Source: Arbacia lixula
Taxonomy: Eukaryota > Echinodermata > Echinoidea > Arbacioida > Arbaciidae
Length of the DNA: 64,000 nucleotides
Direction: 5' to 3'
Assembly: GCA_963669155.1 (NCBI GenBank)
Contig: OZ022584.1
Coordinates: forward strand, 7,461,362 to 7,525,361
Both the position numbers and the translations under genes were made by a program. Of this stretch, positions 1 through 9,900 are shown piece after piece (within the stretch, counting starts at the first letter, position 1; each line of letters starts with the position of its first letter). The notes under the pieces were generated by a model. That model searched no databases. It saw only the letters and a list, made by a program, of their open reading frames with translations, and had not been told where the DNA came from.

Positions 1-87
1 CAGCAGACCAACAGACCGACAGACCAACAGGAAAAGTGATTACAACTTTGTTCAGGCGGGGCAAAAATGGAATTTGTTCCCACTTAC

Positions 88-243
88 CATAGTGTAGATC
101 CATGAATGTAGACCTGAATCCTTCTGTGTTTGGCATGCCCTCCTTGAAACACTCACAAGAGTGACACGTTGCGCTCCCTCCCAGCTCCTTGGTCTCCTGT
201 TTCTCCAGCTCCTCAAGCCCAAGGGTCTCCTTGTCCATCTCAC
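88..243 (-). CDS. HMG-box gene exon 8 with Cys cluster
   Basis: Acceptor TGTAG|GTGAG and donor TATG|GTAAGTGG. The frame joins exon 7 through a split Gly codon. It encodes a Glu/Lys-rich helical stretch and then a cysteine cluster ATCHSCECF (Cys 563, 566 and 568 of the assembled protein), followed by FRSTFMDLHYG. The C-x2-C pair with a later His could be the first half of a zinc-binding module completed in the next exon off the left edge. That is inference from spacing only. Confidence 0.6.
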
Positions 244-873
244 CTACAGCAGCACGATGAGAATAATCATACTAATTATTCAAGTTTACAAAGAATTTTT
301 TCAGGTAAACACCCAGTAGTAATGATAGCAAGCAGTAAATGAATGAAAAACAAGTCAGACAAAAATCCTGGAACCAGACGGGATTTGAACCTGCAATCTG
401 ATGCTTCAAGTGATGAAAATAATGAAAACAATCAAAACAGTCATAATAGTAGTAATAATACGAAGGATTATGATAATGAGATAATGACAATAATAATAAT
501 AATAATAATAGAAATAACAATAACTACACTGATTAAAAGAACAATGCTGAGATTTAAAGGGATATTTTACCAACCCCTCCAAAACCTCAATATCTAGCAA
601 TCAATATAATTCTGCTCAATGGCAGTTTCCAGTTCTATAATCAAGAGTTTTTATACATTGTTTTCTTCTGTTTTCCGTGTTTGTTTGATTTCTTGAATTC
701 TTTTGACCTGTGAAAGGGAAGGAAAGAGGGATCGAGAATGCCAAAGAGTAACGTTTTTGCAGAGCATTGCAACATGGATTAGATGGAAGAAGATTGAGCT
801 TCTTAGACTGGCAATGGAAAGGAAAGCCTGGCATTTCATGGTCACCAACGTCCCAAGATATGGCACTTGAGAG

Positions 874-915
<42 letters not shown>

Positions 916-3900
916 AGAGAGAGAAAGGGCTACCATATCACAAATACTCACAAATCTTTGTGGCCAGTGCATTCATGTGCTGCTTGCCTAGAACATGCTG
1001 GCCCATGTTGAAGCTGTTGCTAAAGTAGATGTCGCACACTTTGCAATGGAGGTAGTTGCAACCCTGTTTGAAAGAAATAGGCATAATTATGAGTCATTGC
1101 GTAGCAATTTGACTCATATCATTTGTGCTACTGATACTGCTTCTGCTAATGCAATGGATATTGCTATTACTACTGTTTTTTTCTGCTAATGTTATAGATA
1201 TTTCTATTACTACTGCAACTGCTACCACTATTTCTACTACTAATTTTACTGTTCCTCCTACTGCTATTACTGCTACTAATATTGATACTACCGCTACAGA
1301 TAGTACTACTACAATTACTACTTCTACTGCTGCTACTAATGACATTGTTACTGTTACTTCTACATCCTACACCTTCTGTTACTTCTACAACTACTCCTTC
1401 TATAACTATGACTAGTAAATATACTACCATCTTATCAGCCCAAAGCAATAAACACATTAATTACAACAAGTACTCACAAGAACATCATTTTTGGTCAGGC
1501 TTGATAACCGCTCCGTCATTTCTTCTTCCGTTCCTAAAGGATAGAAAGACATAGAGAGATAGAGAGACAGAGAAGGAGAGAGAGAGAGAGAGAGAGAGTC
1601 TCTTAATGACTATCAAACAGGAAATTATATGCTTTTCCCACTCAAGATTGAAGCATGTTTAAGTTAGGCCCCCTGTCCAATTAAGGAGCAGGGTGGGGGG
1701 GGGGGGGGGGGGGAGGGGGTGGGGAATGATTTTTCAAGCCTCATGTTATAAAGCAAACAAGATCTAGTCCCATGCTGGTAGCAGGATTTCAATCTGAACT
1801 GAAGTGCTTTCTCATTTTAGTGAACAAAAAAGGGGGAAAATATGCCTGCATGTAAACAGAGATGAAGATAGAACAGTCATATAAACATCTTGTATCTGCA
1901 TGTATCCAGATAGATCAAGAAAGAACTGTTGGAGTCACCTGACAGAAACCTGACATGATAGTGCAATGCTGGCTGTGGGATTTGACCTATAACCCCATGA
2001 TCCAAGTCCAGGGCACAAGACCAATGACACCCAGCTGACCCTTGATCCTTGACCCACGATACCCAGCTGACCCTTGACCCATGATACCCAGCTGACCCTT
2101 GACCCAAGCTCACCGACAAAGCCTGTCATGGTGTCCTTAGCCGTCTTCTTGAGCAGCACCTGGCAACTGGAGGTGGCTTGGTACTCCTTGATCTCTCTCA
2201 GGTACCTCTCCCGATCTTTCTTCTCCTGGTCCCGGTACTTCTTCTTCTCCTCGTCAGACAAGTTGGTCCATGTCTTGCCCAGGAAGGCTGCCACCTCTGA
2301 GCCCACCAGCTCAGGGTGGTCGGCCCGCACAGAGTCCTTCTTATCATTTATGAACATTGTGTACCTAAGAAAGACCAAAATAGAATTTGCTCAGTCAGAA
2401 TCACTGTGTACATGTAACTGCATTTCATGAGAAGATTTGAAGGACTTTTAATTTTCAAGCAAATGCCTTGATCTTTGAGTTTAAATCATTGTTCAATTTT
2501 TAGTTGAAACATGAATGCATGAAACAAAACAATTGTAAACTGGTATAAATACTTTACTTACAATGAATTCTTTTAACAATTTAAAATCATTTTTGGGAAA
2601 TAAATATAAAAATATAGGACTAAGAGAAACCAAATGATACAGCTGCATACATACAGATAGATCAAGATTACACTCAGTCAGGAAAATTGTGAATCTAGAA
2701 AAATCAAAATAGATTTGTGCACGTCAGGAGTATCATGACTGCATACATATAATAAAATAGGAACTTTCAAAATCAGAGAAAGGTAATGTACTTGTAGATA
2801 GACACACTGATCATATCTTATCAGTCTTGAAATACAATTTTGGTGCTGTTTTCCAATTACAAAATTGTTTGGGAATACATACAGTGTACATTCACTAAAC
2901 GGCTTTATATATTGCATCAATGGTGAAGGTGTATGTATATGTATTTGTGTCTATGCACAAAAATTTGTTATTAGGACTGGAAACAATTGATTATTTGTAT
3001 AAGGGCAAAAGAGTGCAAAATGTGACTCACGCAGTAGTTGTTGGCTTAGGAGCATTTGCTAACGTCAGGACGTCTTTTCTTCTCCTCTTCCCTTTCGGCC
3101 AGCCCCCTTTGCCTTTCTTTTTTTATAACAGAAGGATGAAATATGCAAAATGTATTCATTAAATCACCATCACTATCATAATCTATATGCACGAGTTTCA
3201 TCAGCATCATTACTAAAAACCTGTCAAACTTAGAAGGGCAGAAGATATAATTCTTTTGATGGAGTCACTGCGGGGAAGGATTGAGACCAAGCATGGGGGA
3301 AGGGGATAAAACAATGCAAAAATCATCAGATTTGTCCAAATTTGTCCAAATTACTGTTCGAAGTAGCCATCATGGCAGACAAAGTCAAAATCTGGCAATT
3401 CATAGATTGGACACAAAGGAGGGATGCAAAAAAAATGTCAACATTTACCACAATGATTCATTCATTCATTTTTTTATTTATTTATTTATTTATTTATTTA
3501 TTTTTTCTTTTTTTTTGGGGGGGGTAAGTATGAAGCTAAATACCATCACCATCACCATCACTACCATCACCATCATCAACATCATCCCATCATCATCGCC
3601 ATCACCATCACTGTCACAATCATTGTCACCATCACTATTATCACTGTCATCACTATCATCACCATCATCAACATCATCCCATCATCATCGCCATCACCAT
3701 CACTGTTACAATCATTGTCACCATCACTATCATCACCATCACCATCATCACTATCATCACTATCATCACTATCATCACTGTCATCACTATCATCACTGTC
3801 ATCACTATCATCACTATCATCACTGTCATCACTATCATCACTGTCATCACTATCATCACTGTCATCACTATCATCACTATCATCACTGTCATCAATATCA

Positions 3901-6900
3901 TCACTATCATCACTGTCATCACTATCACACTATCATCATCATCATCACTATCATCACTATCATCACTATCATCACTGTCATCACTATCATCACTATCATC
4001 ATCATCATCATCACTATCATCACTATCATCATCATCATTACTGTCATCACCATCATTCGCATCATATCATCACCACCATCATCATCACTATCACTATCAC
4101 CATCACAATCACCGTCGCCATCAACATCACCACCATCATCATCATCATCATCACTATCATCACTATCATCATCATCATTACTGTCATCACTATCATCATA
4201 ATCATCATCACTATCATCACCATCATCACTATCATCACTATCATCATCATCATCATCATCATCACTATCATCACCATCATTCGCATCATATCATCACCAC
4301 CATCATCATCACTATCACTATCACCGTCACAATCACCGTCGCCATCAACATCACCACCATCATCATCATCATCACCACCATCACCATCATCATCATCGCC
4401 ATCATCAACATCATCAACATCATCATCACCACCATTATCGTCAACTTCAAGATGATCACCATCACCATCCTCATCAGCAGCATCATCACCACCATCATCA
4501 TCACTATCACTATCACCGTCACAATCACCGTCGCCATCAACATCACCACCATCATCATCATCATCACCACCATCACCATCATCATCATCGCCATCATCAA
4601 CATCATCAACATCATCATCACCACCATTATCGTCAACTTCAAGATGATCACCATCACCATCCTCATCAGCAGCATCATCACCACCATTATCATCGTCACA
4701 ATTACCACCATCGTCATCATCCTCATCACCATCAGCATGATCATCTTACCTCTGCCTTCTGCACCCTGCGTTTTGCCGGTGAGGAAACCTGCACTGGTAC
4801 CGGTGCAGCAATGCTGACAGTGACCGTTCCATCTCCTCCTGCCCCCACTCCTTCTGCTGTAGAGAGGTTCCCCGCCTCATCTTGCGTCATGGCAACAATG
4901 TTCTCCCCATCCTGGGTGTACACTACAGATCCTTGTCGGATCACTAGCTGACCTACAGGATAAGATAAGCTCTGATTAAAGATTGTCCGTCCCTTTTGCA
5001 AGCTTAAAATTTGAAATCGTCTATCACGATTGTAAATTGAAGAAAGTGTGATTCAAGACCATTTCTAAGAATATAGCATGTTGAAGCTTTCTGTATATGT
5101 AAAAATTTCAGCCGTTAAATTTCAGACCGACTTTTTTCGTACTACGAAAAAAGATTTAGTCTTTGTTACAGTATCTATGTGGTTATTATGCATGTAGGAA
5201 CTCCTAATTTTATGAGTAATTACCAAACTTTGGAGATGATTCCTTCTATAGAACAATTTTTTTCATAATGCGTTTTATAATTTAATAAACAGATTAATCA
5301 ATAAAGCAGATATTTCAACACAAACTGCTAAGAGTCTGAGGTAAAGACTATTAATCAGACGTTGTTTACATGCATTATTTGAATTTTACACTAAGTGTCA
5401 GTTTCAAATTATGAATATACAGCTTGCTAACACTTCTCTATATGTTTTGCCAATGCTTCGATGGTTTTGTGGTGATCTGAAAAAGGGACGGGCTGTCTTT
5501 AAAAGTGATTCAGGAAAAAAATCACATTCTATCTTACACAGTCTAGCAAATTGCTCAGAATAATGACAGAATTACAAAACAAAATCGTGAGAAGTATTAT
5601 GTTTAATGTGTACATGCTTAAAACAAATCATTACAGATCATTACATAGCATTTAGCCTGTTATGTTGCATTTCCTCTGCCTGTTTACCCGACAGCCATAG
5701 TTCCATATTGTTAAGTATCATCTCTGCTACAATCCTGCCTTTAAACTATGAATAATGCCAATTACATAAACATATCACGACAGCGGAACATACTGAGTTC
5801 CATGGAAGAGCTGAGATACCACATACCGAATACGCGCTAAGGTCAGAGGTTAGAGAAACCTACCCCAGCCTGCAACCCACATGTACTTGGATGTAGCTAT
5901 TTTCAACTGCAATTGTTTTCATGATTAGGTCACATTTTTGCGTCCATAATCAAATGAGACTGACTAACACAGAAATGCTGAATAATAAGATCACAATTGC
6001 CTACTCACCTGTACTCGAAAGCTCCACACTTGGTACACCACCAACATGCACAAGGGAAACATTGTCAGTCTGGAGAGAGACATTGTCTGCCTGAACCGTG
6101 CCACCAGCAGCAGTGTCCAGCTCATCCGTACCAACCTATGCAATTCCATGATGCGGAGAAAGCGGCAGATGAGAGTGGATGAATATTTAACTTTTTAACA
6201 TGCTGCATGTGGATTAGTTCACCATTAATACACAAAAGTGCTATACAGCAGGATACGGTTTGCCACACAAAAAGCGAAGTGTGAACGGACACACTGTCCT
6301 ATGCATATAAGTCAAGTCAAAGTAAGTCAGCATTAAAATAAAGTCATTTTAGCTTAGCAGGGGCAGTCTTTGACTTTAATAGAGGAATATGTTACCTTAG
6401 CAGGGGCAGCAATTAACATTCATAGAGTTTGGCAGGGGAAGTATTTGACATTAATGGGGGCACATTTAAGTTTGGCAGGAGTATTAGTTGACATTGATAA
6501 GGGCACATTTTAGTTTATAAGGGACATTAGTTAACAATAACAAAGTCACATATTACCTCAGGAGGGGCTCTACGCCACATTAATAGGGGCACATTTTAGC
6601 TTCAGAGGGGCATCAGTTGACATTGATAAGGGCACATTTTAGTTTCAGAGGGGCACCAGTTGACATTAACAGGAGCACATTTTAGCTTCAGAGGGGCATC
6701 AGTTGACATTGATGAGGGCACATTTTAGTTTCAGAGGGGCACTAGTTCTTACATTTTACCTCGGGGGGGGGGGGGGGGGGGGGCTCTATGTCACATTAAT
6801 AGGGGCACATTTTAGCTTCAGAGGGGCACCAGTTGACACTAATAGGGGCACATTTTAGCTTCAGAGGGGCATCAATTGACATTGATAGGGGCACATTTTA

Positions 6901-9900
6901 GTTTCAGAGGGGCACTAGTTCTTACATTTTAATTCAGGAGGGGCTCTATGCCACATTAATAGGGGCACATTTTAGCTTCGGAGGGGCATCAGTTGACATT
7001 GATAGGGGCACATTTTAGCTTCAGAGGGGCATCAGTTGACATTGATAAGGGCATATTTTAGTTTCAGAGGGGCACTAGTTCTTTCATTTTACCTCAGGAG
7101 GCGCTCTATGCCACATTAATAGGGGCACATTTAAGCTTCAGAGGGGCACCAGTTGACATTGATAGCGGCACATTTTAGCTTCAGAGGGGCACCAGTTGAC
7201 AATGATAGGAGCACATGATAGTTTCAGAGGGGCACTAGTTCTTACATTTTACCTCAGAGGGGGTTCTATGCTATATTAATAGGGGCTTGAGTGGGGCATT
7301 TTTGAGAAAGGCAGACAGCCTACCTGCTCTACTGTCTGCACCAGTCGAGCCAAGTCCTGGGAGGTGATGCGGCAGGTGAAGGGGGTCTGGGGCAGCTGCC
7401 TGGGCTCATTGGGGTCCATGCCCTCCACCCCACCCACAATCAGCTGGGGGTCCGGCTCCAGCAGGGAGGAGGAGGGCACCGCCCCTACCGTGCCCTCCAC
7501 GTCAGGCTGCAGGGGGTCCCCAATGTCCAGGGTCTCGGTGTCACCACCAGAATGCACTTGGACTGTGAATGAAATATGGGGGTCACATTACGTATCACAG
7601 AAATGTGCCAGTTTCACTCCTTTACTGGGTCTCCAGCACAATGGTATTTATTTACAGTACGTTCAGATGGAAGCAGTTTGCAGCTACCACTTGCTATATG
7701 AGGCCTTTCAGACAGTTTGTCCACTCAAATGAACTGCTGTCTACAATGGTGTTCAAGATTGCTGCATGATATTTACTATTCCTTTCATTTGTTTCTAAAT
7801 TACACATAATTTCACTTAGCAGAAGAAGAAATTTTGGCTTAGATGATGTTAAATACTGTAAGAATAAAGGGTAGAAGTGGTAAAGACTATTGGACATCAA
7901 TGGAGCGCAGCTCTGCCATTTCTATGGGTCCTATTCTTGTTTGATTTCAGGATACCGTGAAGAAATCATCTCTAAATGCTATATTTAAAAAAAAACATTA
8001 AAAAAAAACAGACCTGGTGATGAGGGCAAAACACTTCTTCCCATTATCTCTAATTTGAAGCGATTCTGATCACACATGATTCATGTTTTCATACCTTTGC
8101 AGAGAAGACCCCATCAAAAAATGTATCACTTTGTGAAGCCTATCATGACGGGTGATCCCTACACACCTCACTAGCTCAGGGACCATACATACATGTAACA
8201 TTCCATCATATGAATTTTAAGGTCATTGTTTGGTTGGCACGCATCTTATCTTGCAAAGTTTTATCTCCCATGTTGGTAGAGAAAAATAAAAGTAAACATA
8301 AGAAATTCAATACACGATAGGCAAGGGCCATCTGGCCAGCAGCATAACGTCATCACCCATGCAATTTTGGATCCATACGATATTGTCCATTGCACGCTCG
8401 CCAAGACCACCAGTACTCATGTGTCTTGTGTATGCGAACCGCGACTGCTGAGCAGCTGTACTTGTGCATATAATCAAGCTAATTTGCCTATAACCTCTAT
8501 CTATCTAGGTGTCATATAAAACAAAAAATGAATGTTTTTTCATTTGTGCAATGGACAGCATATTTCTTTTGGTGAACGATGAAAGAAATTATCCCTCCTT
8601 GAATGGATCTTTTCATCTTTTACCTCACGAAATATTCTGTCCATTGCACTCATAAACATTCACTATTTGTATGCTTTTTGTTTGCACATACTTTTTTCTT
8701 CTACTTCTATGGTTGCATTACATGGTTGATGCTACGGACTTGTTTCTCCCAACAAGACATGGCCGAATGTGTCAAACCAATTGGAGTCAATGTCAACAAG
8801 AACAAATACATCACATCTGTGTTGGAGATTTGAAACAAGTTATTTGGTAACAATTCACGTGCTGTATCACATTATTTTATTTCAAGGGAGGAGGGATAGT
8901 TATATTGTCACCTTTGAAATTCAGTGGTGTCTGAATAAAAGCGGCTACACTTCCAGATTTTGCTGCAAAGATTGGAGTATGAAAAGGAAACAATTTAAAA
9001 ACATGGACTTGTTAATACATTTGTTGGAAACACACTCTTTCACAATAACGACACAGCTACAGTATGAACTTCCCAAACATTTGCTTTTGTCAGCCTAGGT
9101 CACTCATTGTCATGCAATGACTACAGTAACAAAATATGTCAAATAGTACATTATCTGTGTCCTTGCATACTTTCTATAAAAAGCTCCACTTCAAAATATC
9201 TTCCTCCTAATCAATGCACATTACTTTTCTCCAAAATATTTCCATTCTGGGTCATGCTGCATATATTTTGGATCCCGGTAACTGTGATTAAGATGAATTG
9301 TAATCTTGAAAGTAAGCACTGACTGTTACTACCATGGCAATGGTTAAGGTTCTCAAAGCTCATTGGCAGGTTCCATGGTACTTATAAATATCAACAATTT
9401 CATATCTGATGCAGCATGTCTTGGGTTACACAACTCCAAAAAGGAAAGCCCAACTAGCTGACCTGGCTCCAGCACTGCATTGCTGACCAGGCTGGTGGTG
9501 TTTGTGTTGGTGGTGAACACAACGCTGCTACCGCTCGTGATCGCAGACAGCGAGTTCTCATCAGCCTGCAGGATCTCCATACTGAGCGCTGAATGATCAT
9601 TCAGCCCTCCTGTAGCCCTCCCGACTTCCTTCTCGCCGAGTGCGCCGAGCGACCCTGCCACGAGATTGATGCCCACAGATAGGCCATGTGCCCCGCCCCC
9701 CTCGTCGACGATGTCCCCTTGGTGGTGGATGACGTCTGTGATGACGTTGGCTACGGCTGCGGGGTTCATTGCCCGCTGCTGATGCGTCAGGCTGTCTGGT
9801 AGTGTCTGGAAGATGTTGCCACAGGTGACGGCCCGAAGCGACTCGGGACTGATCACCGTCCCCGTGAGGAGGCCACCATGCCCGCTGGAGAGCCGACGGA

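Noticed and set aside
3281-4744. Long His/Ser/Ile and Met/Val-rich open frames on both strands
   Set aside because: They are translations of the ATC/GAT microsatellite; a trinucleotide repeat without stop codons is open in several frames.
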